64,000 bases of DNA from Lepidurus packardi (Eukaryota; Arthropoda; Branchiopoda; Notostraca; Triopsidae), in the NCBI GenBank assembly GCA_023053545.1, contig JAKZAN010000001.1, positions 10,560,565 through 10,624,564 on the forward strand. Reading direction: 5' to 3'. This document shows positions 11,160-20,759 of the stretch, one piece after another; the stretch's first letter is position 1, and the number at the start of each line of letters is the position of its first letter. A model generated the notes under the pieces. It had not been told where the DNA came from. It saw only the letters and a program-made list of their open reading frames with translations, and searched no databases. The position numbers and the translations under genes were made by a program.

Positions 11160-11683
11160 AGGGTTGGACTAATATGCGATATGTTGACGGCCTCTTTACC
11201 GGTGTCTGGGCGACATTTGATTAATATGGGGGCAAAACAACTCCTGTATAACACCTATAAATCGGCCTACTATTGCCCTTATTTCTGAGCAGTGCGGACA
11301 CAGACTTGAAGAGCAGATTCATCTCTTTGAGGGCATCAAGCCACTATTGACTAACAAATCATATGCTTCATTATCCAGTGTGATATTTTTTACTTATATT
11401 TGCTTTATTAGCCCATGCTTGTTACTTTAAAAAAGCGTTCGAGAATGACCATGTCCCAATTGTGCAAATGTCTACCGAAGAAGGAGTAGTGGAAGTTAAG
11501 ACAGAGGTAAGGGCGGATTATTTATTTGTTTTCTGGTGTTCAATTTCGATTGTCTAGGCTTGTGAGCGTTGATTGCTAGCTCATCTTGTGGAAGGCAAGA
11601 TGCGTAGCTAGAAGGTAGAAGGCGTCTTGAACCGTCTAAACGTAGGCGAACCCAGGCGAAGAGATAACGTTGTTCGTCCATTG
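11108..11683 (+). pseudogene. PLGRKT 5' region fused to an internal NOG1 fragment
   Basis: The stretch 11,108-11,263 matches, in opposite orientation, the array segment from the PISD/PLGRKT promoter to the PLGRKT start (compare 18,790-18,640). A deletion then joins it directly to NOG1 exons: SEQCGH near 11,300, the intron-separated segment around MSTEEGVVEVKT, and VLNRLNVGEPRR up to about 11,680. The frame has the TGA and TAG codons (around 11,567 and 11,609) also seen in the array copies. Confidence 0.6.
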
Positions 11684-12005
11684 CACAAGAATACGGGTTA
11701 GAACCAGGAGTTCATGATAGAAATGGGTCGGGTGAACGTAAGCTTGGTTAATTTCTAGTTAAGTATTCATATTTTTATGTATAATAATAACAGCTGGAAA
11801 GACAAATTCAGATGCAAAACCTGATGAGAGAACGCGTGGTAGCCACACAGATAGCTCGAGCATGAGAATAGCTATATTGGATTGGACTTTTTTCTATTGT
11901 GAGTGCATTAGGAAGGATTGATGGGTAACAAACTTCAAACTCTCTATACTAACATACTTACAGTGCTTGTACCTTTCATGTTTCTCACCTTCAAGTTATA
12001 AAAGG
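11684..12005 (+). pseudogene. plasminogen receptor PLGRKT fragment
   Basis: It encodes NQEFMIEMGRVN, then after an intron LERQIQMQNLMRERVVATQI, characteristic of the PLGRKT/DUF2368 N-terminal half, then stop codons. It is followed by FMFLTFKL, the membrane segment. An in-frame TAG lies just before the NQEF segment. Confidence 0.6.
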
Positions 12006-13131
12006 ACCAGAAGACCTGCCCTACTATTGCCCTTATTTCTGAGCAATGCGGACACAGACTTGAAGAACAGATTCATCTCTTTTGAGAGCATGAAGACACT
12101 ATTTACTAACAAGGTATATGCTTCATTATCCAGTGTGATATTTTTACTAATATTTGCTTTATTAGCCCATGCTTGTTACTTTCAAAAAGCGTTCGAGAAT
12201 GATCATGTCCCAATTGTGCAAATGTCTACCGAAGAAGGAGTAGTGGAAGTAAAGTCAGACGTAAGGGCGGATTATTTATTTGTTTTCTGGTGTTCAACTT
12301 GGATTGTCTAGGCTTGTGAGCGTTGATTGCTAGCTCATCGTGTGGAAGGTAAGATGTGTAGCTAGAAGGTAGAAGGCGTCTTGAACCGTCTAAACGTAGG
12401 CGAACCCAGGCGAAGAGATAACGTTGTTCGTCCAGTTTGCATTCCGGATTCGCAGAAGAAAGCAGCTCAAGCTGAGAAGGAGAAAACGAAAAGGACGGGA
12501 CGAGCTATCGAATTGGAACAAGGGGACGTCCACATTTTGTGGATTAGAGAAAGAATTATGACCTGCCATACGACTTCAAATACGACAAAATTCCAGAATT
12601 CTGATAAAACAAAAACGTTGCCGACTACATTGATCCGGATCTTATGGTGGTTAGTTTATCGTTTTATCTTCGGCCGGTTTTTTTTACTTTTTTCTTTTTT
12701 TTTCAGAAATTTTAGCACTTGGAGAAAGAGAAAGAACTGCGAGCTGAAGTTTGACGAACCCAGTGATGAAGAGACAAAGGAAGTCCATCAACTCGCCAAG
12801 CAAATTCGAGACAAGGCTAAAACTATGTCTGTTGAAGCTCGTCTGGGAAAGAGTGGAGGCAAACCTGTCATGCCAAGGGCTGGTAGGAAGCGAGAGCTCT
12901 CCGTTAGCCGATGAGGGAAGAAATGGAGAACTTGGGAATGGATTTGGCTGGCACAGAGAAGGTATTTTTTGTATAGATATTTTTATAACCGAACACGGTT
13001 TTTAACCAACTTTATGCTTTAGTAGGCCCATTTCAATCAGTCTCGTTCGTTTTCAATTTCGCGTAAGCCAATCAAGAAAGCTCGCATGGATGAAGAAGGC
13101 CGTGTACGTCTAGCTCTTCTCGCGTTACTCC
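12006..13131 (+). pseudogene. NOG1 (GTPBP4) C-terminal half, degraded
   Basis: NOG1 is the nucleolar GTPase of 60S ribosome assembly. This copy retains its C-terminal exons: SEQCGHRLEEQIHLF (with an extra T breaking the frame), VVEVKSD, VLNRLNVGEPRR, the block equivalent to GDDHIVDYRKNYDLPYDFKY, ADYIDPDLM, LEKEKELRAE, EVHQLAKQIRDKAK, MRENLG-like MREEMENLGMDL and NQSRSFSISRKPIKKA. It has stops, frameshifts and intact-looking introns, so it arose by DNA duplication, not retroposition. It reaches further into the NOG1 3' end than any array copy. A hAT end cuts it at 13,131. Confidence 0.7.
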
Positions 13132-13552
13132 CAGTGCCGGATTTAGCGACCCAGGGCCCCTTGGCAGTTAACTGAGTCGGGGCCCCCATTTTGGCACGTA
13201 GCAAGAAAATTGACTTTACTTTTATTTTTTATTTATCCAACGCACTTTCACTTTATAAAGTAGGCAAGCAGACTTTGAAATGAAATAAGCAAGTACCAAC
13301 TATACTTTTTCACATTATAATTTGTACATTTACATATAATTACAAGATTACATTGCTGCGCGACGAACTTTCTTCTCTGCAAAGGAACGCATGACTTCAC
13401 TATAGTCCACAGACGACATTATTTCTGACTCTATGTACCGCACAGATAGTGAATTAAGTCTGTTCTCTTCTGTGGTAGATCTTAAATAATTCTTTACTCT
13501 CTTTAATGCTGAAAACGACCGTTCTGCCGAACAATTTCACCCCGGTGTACAT
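13132..13552 (-). mobile_element. hAT element end, interrupted by a BEL/Pao LTR
   Basis: It begins CAGTGCCGGATTTAGCGACC and is closely similar to the start of the hAT at 53,284, including the C-terminal transposase codons on the minus strand. Similarity stops at about 13,552, where the BEL/Pao LTR begins. The other end of this copy is not in the window. Confidence 0.75.
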
Positions 13553-13808
13553 TGTTGCGGATTCCTAATTGCGTTCCTTCTATTCCCTCCTTTTTGTATT
13601 CCCACCCGATTTGTATGACGTTCCTAAAGTTGCTTAGAAGGCAGACCAGGGGAAGCGAAGGCTTGGTAGCCTTGCCGGGTCGTTCGTGTTCCGCCTGAGC
13701 ATATTGATTGTTGTTCCTTGCCTTTGCTATAATAACAGTTCTTCCCTTGTGATTCATCTAGTTAAAATACACAACGCAGGACATTTTCTATATCCAATAT
13801 TCTCGACA
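13553..13808 (+). repeat. 5' LTR of the degenerate BEL/Pao element
   Basis: 256 bp, starting TGTTGCGG and ending GACA, placed directly before a primer-binding site. The matching 3' LTR would lie in or beyond the gap. Confidence 0.7.
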
Positions 13809-13809
13809 T

Positions 13810-13827
13810 TGGTGCCGTGACCAGGAT
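13810..13827 (+). promoter_or_regulatory. tRNA primer-binding site
   Basis: TGGTGCCGTGACCAGGAT starts two bases after the LTR and ends in the complement of a tRNA CCA. The same site stands next to the LTR in every array unit. Confidence 0.75.
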
Positions 13828-13850
13828 GGGTCGCACAGCTGGTCAAACCA

Positions 13851-16338
13851 TTGAGCGTTCCAAAACAAAGGCGAAACTCTTATGACTTAGAGAAACGCAT
13901 TGAATCCACGTTCCAAAAAATCGAAGATGCAGAAGAAGAAGAGCTCCCTAACCTCATAGAAACTGTGAACGATCTTATCGGTTCAATTGAAGATTGTTTG
14001 GGAGACCTGAAAATTGTGCATCAAGAGATTGAAGCGAAAGTGGACATTTCAGACCTTGAAGATGTAGCTGAACGACAGTTGGAGATCCTTGGCTCCTTTA
14101 AAATTAAGCTTGCACAAGTCAAGAGAAGACATATGCCTATGCAGCGTGATTCGTCTCGGCCCACGACTCCTACTTATCACGAAACACCACGAGGCAACGC
14201 CTCACTTGCCAAAATCCTTCTCCCTACCTTTGAGGACGACATCTTGAACTGGAGTGAATTTTGGGATGCATTCTCAGCTGAAGTGGATCAAAATCCCGAC
14301 ATACCACCAGTCCGAAAGTTCAACTACCTAGTAGGACAATTAAGAGGTGCCTCATTGAAAGTCATCGGTGGCCTACCATGCACTGCGAAAAACTACGAGA
14401 ACGCCGTAGCACTGTTAAAGGACCGATATGCCAAGCCGCTTAAGGTCACTAAGGCTCACATGAAATCTCTCATGTTTCTAAAGAAGCCCGAACACACCCT
14501 GCCGTCTCTACGAAGCTTTCTGGAGACCGTCAAGACATCCGTTAGAGCATTAGAAGCATTCGACAAGAACATTGAGAGTTATGGCGAATTCTTAGTTTGC
14601 GTTCTGGAGGACAAACTCCCCCCAATTACTATTTCCAACATGGCGAGATCCTTTGGGTCCCCTGATTGGAATTATGAAGACTTTTGTCATCGACTACAGC
14701 ATGAGATTGAAGTGCTTGAAACCAGCGTCAATTCTACGCCCACACCCCCACAGAAGTCAACACCCACACAGAAAAGACTTGACAAGACTTACTCCAACCC
14801 CCCAGCATCTGCAGCTGCCTTGACCATCGGTACAAAGGAGAAACGTTGCCCGTTCTGCGATGACATACACTCTCCTAATCATTGCATCAAATTCCCGAAT
14901 TCGGAAGACAGATTACGGGTAGCCAAGGAAAAACGCCTATGTTACAACTGCCTGGCTGCCACCGGACACTCCAAGATCTCAGACTGCACTTCGAAGCATT
15001 CATGTCATTCTTGTGGAAAGCGACACCATACAAGCTTGCACTTCACCAAACCCCAAACGAATCACGCAGCTTCGCACCCCTCTGAGACCACAACAGTAAT
15101 GGTCACCAATACGGTAGCTCGTACAGCGATACTCTTGAAAACTGCACAAGCAACAATTAGTAACCGTGATTGCACCTCGGTCGTCAACATACTTTTCGAC
15201 GAGGGTTCCCAAAGATCCTTCATCACTACTGGACTAGTTCGCAAACTCAAACTCCGCCCTCTTGATAATGTCGTCACGGGAGTGAGTTCATTTGGATCCC
15301 ACACACCACAGACGTCCACGTTTCGATTAGTTGAAGTGAACATATCCACTCTTGATGGCGAAAGCATTCCCGTCCAAACTCTTGTAATCCCTTCGATAAC
15401 AGCTCCACTTCAATTCGATATCGGCGTACCTCTTTGAACATTTGCGCATCTTAGGAACCTGCCATTGGCTCAACCAAACCTTGACAACCTATCGTTACTC
15501 CCGATCGACATCCTAATAGGAGCCGACCACTATTGGACTTTCGTTGGTAACGAGGTAATTCGTGGAGAGGGTCCTGTCGCTGTCAACTCAAGACTTGGGT
15601 TTCTTCTGTCGGGTCCCGTTCCTTGCTCGACGACTCCTTCTCCTAGTTGCGTCTTGAACATTAGTTGTTCACCTTCCCCACCATCCTTTGACTTGGAATC
15701 CTTCTGGAGAATTGATTCTTCGGGATTGGATCATGACCCTCCCAGCATAGAGCTCGCCGAATACCAGGCCACAGCAATTACCTTCTCTGAAGGGAAGTAC
15801 CACGCCAAGCTACCATGGCGCTCCTCCTACCCGCCACTCCCGTCGAATCTCAAGATCTGTGAAACCCGGCTTGAAGGCCTATTGAAACGCCTTAGGCGAA
15901 ATCCAGAACTTCTCGATCAGTATACTCGTATTATATCGGACTACGAGTCGCAAGGATTTATTGAACAAGTCGACGAAGCTTCCCTAAAACACTTCAACGT
16001 TCACTACATTCCTCACCACCCCGTCGTGAAACAGTCATCCACTACTACACCAATACGTATCGTTTTCATTGTTCGTGCAAGACCAACGAAGACAATCCCA
16101 GCCTCAACGACTGCCTCGAACCTGGACCGCCCCTTCAAAATGATTTACTGACGGTCCTCTTGCGCTTCCGTGTGCACTCCTTCGCAATCACAGCGGATGT
16201 GGAAAAGGCCTTCCTCCAGATCGGGATACCCGAGGAAGATCGGGATTACGTACGTTTTTTATGGCCTGAGAACCCCAATATACCCGACTCACCAGTAAGA
16301 GTACTTCGCTTCAAGGTTGTTTTATTTGGGGCAACTTG
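13851..16338 (+). pseudogene. BEL/Pao gag-pro-pol, broken, 3' truncated by the gap
   Basis: The first open frame (13,851-15,437, 528 aa) carries a BEL-type gag with DUF1759-like region (LPTFEDDILNWSEFWDAF near residue 125), two Cys/His knuckles (CPFCDDIHSPNHC and CYNCLAATGH) and the start of the aspartic protease (LFDEGSQRSFI near 445). A TGA at 15,435 separates it from a second frame with IDILIGADHYW and the pre-RT region. A further frameshift near 16,150 separates that from RT motifs (ITADVEKAFLQIGIPEEDRD). The sequence ends in Ns. The element is dead. Confidence 0.8.
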
Positions 16339-16438
16339 NNNNNNNNNNNNNNNNNNNNNNNNNNNNNNNNNNNNNNNNNNNNNNNNNNNNNNNNNNNNNN
16401 NNNNNNNNNNNNNNNNNNNNNNNNNNNNNNNNNNNNNN
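16339..16438. other. assembly gap of exactly 100 N
   Basis: A run of 100 N between BEL RT sequence and the first array unit. The round number suggests a gap of unknown true size. Confidence 0.95.
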
Positions 16439-16829
16439 CCCAGAAGAGAGTGGCTAAATTGCATTACAGCAAATTTAACTGCCAGGAGCTCCTTCCGCGT
16501 TACACAGTAAATGGTCTCATCAAGCATGGACTTGCATATGCTATAGGACGTTCAACAGCGTCAATTTCTTGTGACAACACGGCTCCTAGCCCAATATTAC
16601 TGGCGTCGCTGTCCACTAGAAGTGTTTGGGACAGATCAGGAAAAGCGAGTACAGGAGTTGAAGAAAGGAGCCGTTTAAGATCTGTCAAAGCTTCCTCACA
16701 TAACACGGACCACTCAAAGGGAACATTCTTTTCGGTTAGTTTATATAGCGGCTTGGCAATGTCAGCAAAACCTTTCACAAATCGACGATAGTATGAAGAT
16801 CGAGGAAACTATTCAATTCATCACTGGTC
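16439..16829 (-). mobile_element. Gypsy fragment, unit 1 (partial after gap)
   Basis: It covers the end of RT and start of RNase H (YYRRFVKGFADIAKPLYKL, LLVDSDASNIGLGAVLSQ) on the minus strand. The Gypsy sequence ends at 16,829, where it abuts BEL gag. Confidence 0.8.
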
Positions 16830-17536
16830 GGGACCATTCCACGATTGCTTTAGTTTTTTCAGGACGTCGAAATGAGTTTTCAGGACGTCTTCGAGGTCAC
16901 TTGTCTTCGATTTCTTGATAAAGGACTTTCAAGTCTTGAAGGTATTCTTCGAGGGAGCTCAGGAGATCAGCAGTGGCTTCTTGTTTCGTGGGGGCGTCTT
17001 CTTGCTCAAGGTTATTCATTGTTTCGAAGGTATTAACGATGGGTTGAGAAAGTAGAGAGGATTTGATCTTCACTCAATCAATGGACTTCGTTTCTGTGCG
17101 GCTCATCCTGGTCACGGCACCAAATGTGGAGGATTTGGGTATGAGTAAAAATGAGATGGTCCCTGCGTTGTGATTAGGGGCTACTTCTGAAGAATAGGAT
17201 GGATGAGAGCACCTTTTAAGAGAAGTTTTGTAGACTTTGCATCCGGAAAATCCGATTTGTAAGGTTCAGACATTGTTATTTCGTCTATTTCTAATAAGCA
17301 AAGTACGTATTACAGGGAGCGCTCTATGGGTACAACAAATACGCAAGTACGTATTACGGGGGGAGGGAGCAAAACAGCTCATTTGGAACTGAAGGAAAGT
17401 CAAAAACATCTCAAAATCAGCAGTAATAAACGAGTAAAAAGCCATTTCAAAGTTTATTTCAAGGCAAACTTGTATTCTCTTCTCAAGTCCTTCCAGATTT
17501 AATTTCAAGGGCCATAACTGATTTCGAAACTACCCA
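16830..17536 (-). mobile_element. BEL/Pao 5' end fragment: gag scrap, PBS and LTR, unit 1
   Basis: On the minus strand an LTR of 412 bp (17,536-17,125, starting TGGGTAG and ending CCACA) is followed by the primer-binding site TTGGTGCCGTGACCAGGATG. A gag N-terminus with several stops comes next; its LQDLKVLYQEIEDK and SDLEDV parts resemble DLKIVHQEIEAK and SDLEDV in the BEL element at 13,851, which is why it is called BEL and not Gypsy. At 16,830 it joins Gypsy RT. The LTR outer edge cuts into NOG1. No second LTR is present. Confidence 0.75.
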
Positions 17537-18260
17537 GTTAGCCTTTTCCAACTGCTCCAATTTCTTTTTTTTTTTTTAAAATAACAAAGTAAAAAAACCG
17601 GCCGGAGATAAAACGGTAAACTAACCACCATAAGATCCGGATCAATGTAGTCGGCAATGTTTTTGTTTTATCAGAATTCTGGAATTTTGTCGTATTTGAA
17701 GTCGTATGGCAGGTCATAATTCTTTCTGTAATCCACAATGTGGTCGTCCCCTTGTTCCAATTCGATAGCTCGTCCCGTCCTTTTTGTTTTCTCCTTCTCA
17801 GCTTGAGCTGCTTTCTTCTGCGAAACAGAGTCCGGAATGCAAACTGGACGAACAACGTTATCTTTTCGCCTGGGTTCGCCTACGTTTAGACGGTTCAAGA
17901 CGCCTTCTACCTTCTAGCTACGCATCTTGCCTTCCACACGATGAGCTAGCAATCAACGCTCACAAGCCTAGACAATCCAAATTGAACACCAGAAAACCAA
18001 TAAATAATCCGCCCTTACGTCTGTCTTTACTTCCACTACTCCTTCTTCGGTGACGGTAGACATTTGCACAATTGGGACATGATCATTCTCGAACGCTTTT
18101 TGAAAGTAACAAGCATGGGCTAATAAAGCAAATATTAGTAAAAATATCACACTGGATAATGAAGCATATACCTTTAGTAAATAGTGGCTTGATGCTCTCA
18201 AAGAGATGAATCTGTTCTTCAAGGCTGTGTCCGCATTGCTCAGAAATAAGGGCAATAGTA
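17537..18260 (-). pseudogene. NOG1 (GTPBP4) internal fragment, unit 1
   Basis: It reads minus from SEQCGHSLEEQIHLFESIKP through an intron to VPIVQMSTVTEEGVVEVKTD, another intron, then ACER-stop-LLAHRVEGKMRS-stop, VLNRLNVGEPRRKDNVVRPV, ELEQGDDHIVDYRKNYDLPY, two more stops, NIADYIDPDLM, an intron and KLEQLEKA. There the BEL LTR begins. The G-domain N-terminal half and the C-terminus are missing. Stops in three places and retained introns show a dead DNA-level duplicate. Confidence 0.75.
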
Positions 18261-18677
18261 GGCCAGGTCTTCTGGTCCTTTTATAACTTGAAGGTGAGAA
18301 ACATGAAAGGTACAAGCACTGTAAGTATGTTAGTATAGAGAGTTTGAAGTTTGTTACCCATCAATCATTCCTAATAATGCACTCACAATAGAAAAAACTC
18401 CAATCCAATATAGCTATTCTCATGCTCGAGCTATCTGTGTGGCTACCACGCGTTCTCTCATCAGGTTTTGCATCTGAATTTGTCTTTCCAGCTGTTATTA
18501 GTATACATAAAAATATGAATACTTAACTAGAAATTAACCAAGCTTACGTTCACCCGACCCATTTCTATCATGAACTCCTGGTTCTACCCCGTATTCTTTT
18601 CCACAGTCGGTGAAACCAGGGAACTCATATTTTTGGACTATTTATAGGTGTCATACAGGAGTTGTTTTGCCGCCATA
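18261..18677 (-). pseudogene. PLGRKT fragment, unit 1
   Basis: PLGRKT is a small double-membrane-spanning plasminogen receptor and mitochondrial protein. The minus strand encodes NQEFMIEMGRVN, an intron, LERQIQMQNLMRERVVATQI, then stops where the family continues (LYWIGVFSIVSALLGMIDG, first membrane segment), another intron and VLVPFMFLTFKL (second membrane segment). After that it is fused to NOG1. A TAG precedes NQEF. The fragment is shorter than the family (about 147 aa) and cannot be translated. Confidence 0.65.
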
Positions 18678-18884
18678 TTAATCAAGTGTCGCCCAGACAC
18701 CGGTAAAGAGGGCGTCAACATATCGCCTATTCGTCCAACCCTCTACCGTTGATGCTGGGGATAGCAACCCGAAGGAAGCGGGTTCGGGAACCAATGACGC
18801 AATGAACTGGCCACCCCGGAAGTGACGCCAAGTGACGCTATAACTTTCATTGTTGTCACTTGTTTTGGTAAGTCTTCTTGCTAT
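18678..18884. promoter_or_regulatory. divergent PLGRKT/PISD promoter-like region, unit 1
   Basis: About 200 bp separate the PLGRKT start side from the first PISD donor site. It includes CCGGAAGTGACG (18,816-18,827), an ETS-like core next to a CRE-like TGACG, and further TGACG copies nearby, as is common in divergent housekeeping promoters. There is no TATA at an obvious place. The same region occurs at 24,554, 30,430, 36,309, 42,184 and 56,690. Confidence 0.4.
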
Positions 18885-18992
18885 CGTTAACCAGGAAGGA
18901 GCCTTTTGCATTTTCTCCCAAAGTTTTCGTGTATTGTGCCCTCAGTTTTTCAACCTTAGAAGGTTCCTCATTTCGTACGGGTTGCCTGGACC

Positions 18993-20603
18993 ATGGGTAA
19001 GCGTTTTTTGCCTTTTTGTTTACCATTCAAGTACATCTAGTCTCAGAAGAAGCTTAGCCAAATAGTTTCAACCGCGAGTGCTATGGTTTTTCCCTTTCGA
19101 TAAGAAAGCAACAGAGTTGTAACACGAGTCCTAATCGGTTTTTATTTTCCAGAAATACCCATAAAAAATTGTGAACGAAGTCCTGATCGTCTTGTTGTAA
19201 TTTGGAGGTCATGGATGGCCCAATTCTCCTGAAATCCTAAGCAGCTTTTTTCTGTTGTTGTTTCCTATGTACGTTTGTTGTACGTACGTATTTTTCTGTG
19301 ATATATATTATGGGACCTTTTGTTCAGTCTCCCTAACACTTGACTTGTGTTTTCTTTAACAGATGACGCTGCTCCACGGATCGCTTTGCCTCGTTCGTGG
19401 CATGCCTGTGCGCGAGACTTTAAGGTAAGATCAATACAATCCCCTAAGGGAATTTCTTTTGACTAATACGATCTTCTGTATCTATCTGGCGTAGGAATTG
19501 CTATTGAGTCAAGTACCTAATATGCTTTTATCTTGGTTAACAGGTACGTGCTTATCGCAGCTTGCCCTGGGCGACCCTGTCGCGCACCTGGGGACGACTG
19601 GCCAACACCCGTTTGCCTCGGTGGATGAGGAAGCCGGTCCTTGGGTTCTACGCGCGGACGTTTGGCGTAAACGTCGAAGAAGCCGCATCGGACAACCTGT
19701 CCGACTACTCCAGCATCGGCGAATTTTTTCGACGGCCGCTTAAACCAGGCGCACGCCCTATCAACACTACGGACTGCATTGTAAGTTGATGGGGGTTTTT
19801 ATGCACTCGTTTCTCGTACTAAATATTGTTTGTTTTCTACAACAGGTGTCACCAGCCGATGGGAAAGTCCTCCATTTGGGCGCAGTGGACCGGAATGGAC
19901 TGTTGGGACAGGTGAAGGGGGTGTATTACTCCCTGAGCCAGTTTTTGGGACCCTCTGAACTGGTGCAACTCTCAACAGGGTCCCCAACCTCCGGCCTCCA
20001 CTACTGTGTCATCTATCTGGCGCCCGGGGACTACCATCGGTTTCATTCCCCCGTTGAATGGGATATTTCATTGCGGCGACACTTTCCAGGTAATTCGCCA
20101 TGAGAACAACAAAGGGTGTTACTAACCGGAATATTATCTTAGGGGAACTCCTTAGTGTGAACCCAAGCGTTTCCAAATGGGTCCCCGGCTTACTTGCCCT
20201 CAACGAGCGAGCCGTTTACTTTGGCCAGTGGCAGTACGGCTTGTTCAGCATGACAGCGGTCGGAGCTACCAATGTCGGCTCCATACGAGTCTATAAAGAT
20301 CCAGTAAGTTAGTCGACGAGTTTGCGTTTTTGAAAGTGACTTAACAGTTTTCTTTTCTTTGTATTGTAGGAATTGGAAACAAACTGTCGTGCCGGACGTC
20401 GCAGGACGACGGACTACAACTTCCACAAGGAACGTGCAGGCGGGGAGGGTCTCCATCAGGAGAAAGGTGAAGTATTCGGTGAGTTTAACTTTGGCTCTAC
20501 AATGGTCCTTATTTTTCAGGCCCCCAAGGACTTTAAATTTACCGTCCAGCTTGGGCAAATCGTTCGAGTCGGTCAAGCTATCGCTCAAAATTCTAAACCG
20601 TAG
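18993..20603 (+). CDS. PISD: phosphatidylserine decarboxylase, copy 1, 6 coding exons
   Basis: PISD decarboxylates phosphatidylserine to phosphatidylethanolamine in the inner mitochondrial membrane. Coding exons: 18993-18996, 19363-19424, 19544-19780, 19846-20089, 20143-20303 and 20370-20603, all GT/AG and in phase, 313 aa. Catalytic features are SPADG (Asp106), [11 protein letters not shown] (His168) and the self-cleavage site GST (Ser279) that yields the beta and pyruvoyl alpha chains. The residue before GST is Phe (EFNFGST) where LGST is usual. The ATG-G start exon is chosen because only that frame joins correctly to VRAYRSLPW; the more obvious ATG at 19,363 leads to the wrong frame. Known animal proteins have about 60-100 more N-terminal residues with a mitochondrial presequence and a membrane helix, not seen here, so an upstream or alternative exon may be missing. 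It converges on the Gypsy fragment. Confidence 0.85.
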
Positions 20604-20759
20604 CATTAATGTGGGTTCTAAGATGTCTGGCTATTCGTTTCAGTGAAATTTCCGTATTTTGCGTGAAAATTATCGTGATTTTTGTGTGGTGATTTGTTGT
20701 ATCCTCCCAGTGAATTTTCTTTAATACAAATTTTATTGTGTAACGTTTGTCTATTTTTT
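20604..20759 (+). other. PISD 3' flank up to the Gypsy junction, unit 1
   Basis: AT-rich 3' UTR-like DNA with no canonical AATAAA. The exact join to Gypsy cannot be seen; the integrase tail is recognisable from about 20,760. Confidence 0.4.

Noticed and set aside
19363-19424. ATG at 19,363 as the PISD start
   Set aside because: Its frame enters the next exon out of phase with the conserved PSD domain; only the ATG-G at 18,993 joins in phase.
20436-20520. Possible 41-bp intron (GTGAGT...TTTTCAG) inside PISD exon 6 that would remove the GST site
   Set aside because: It is shorter than any other intron seen here, not a multiple of three, and the unspliced frame matches the family exactly.
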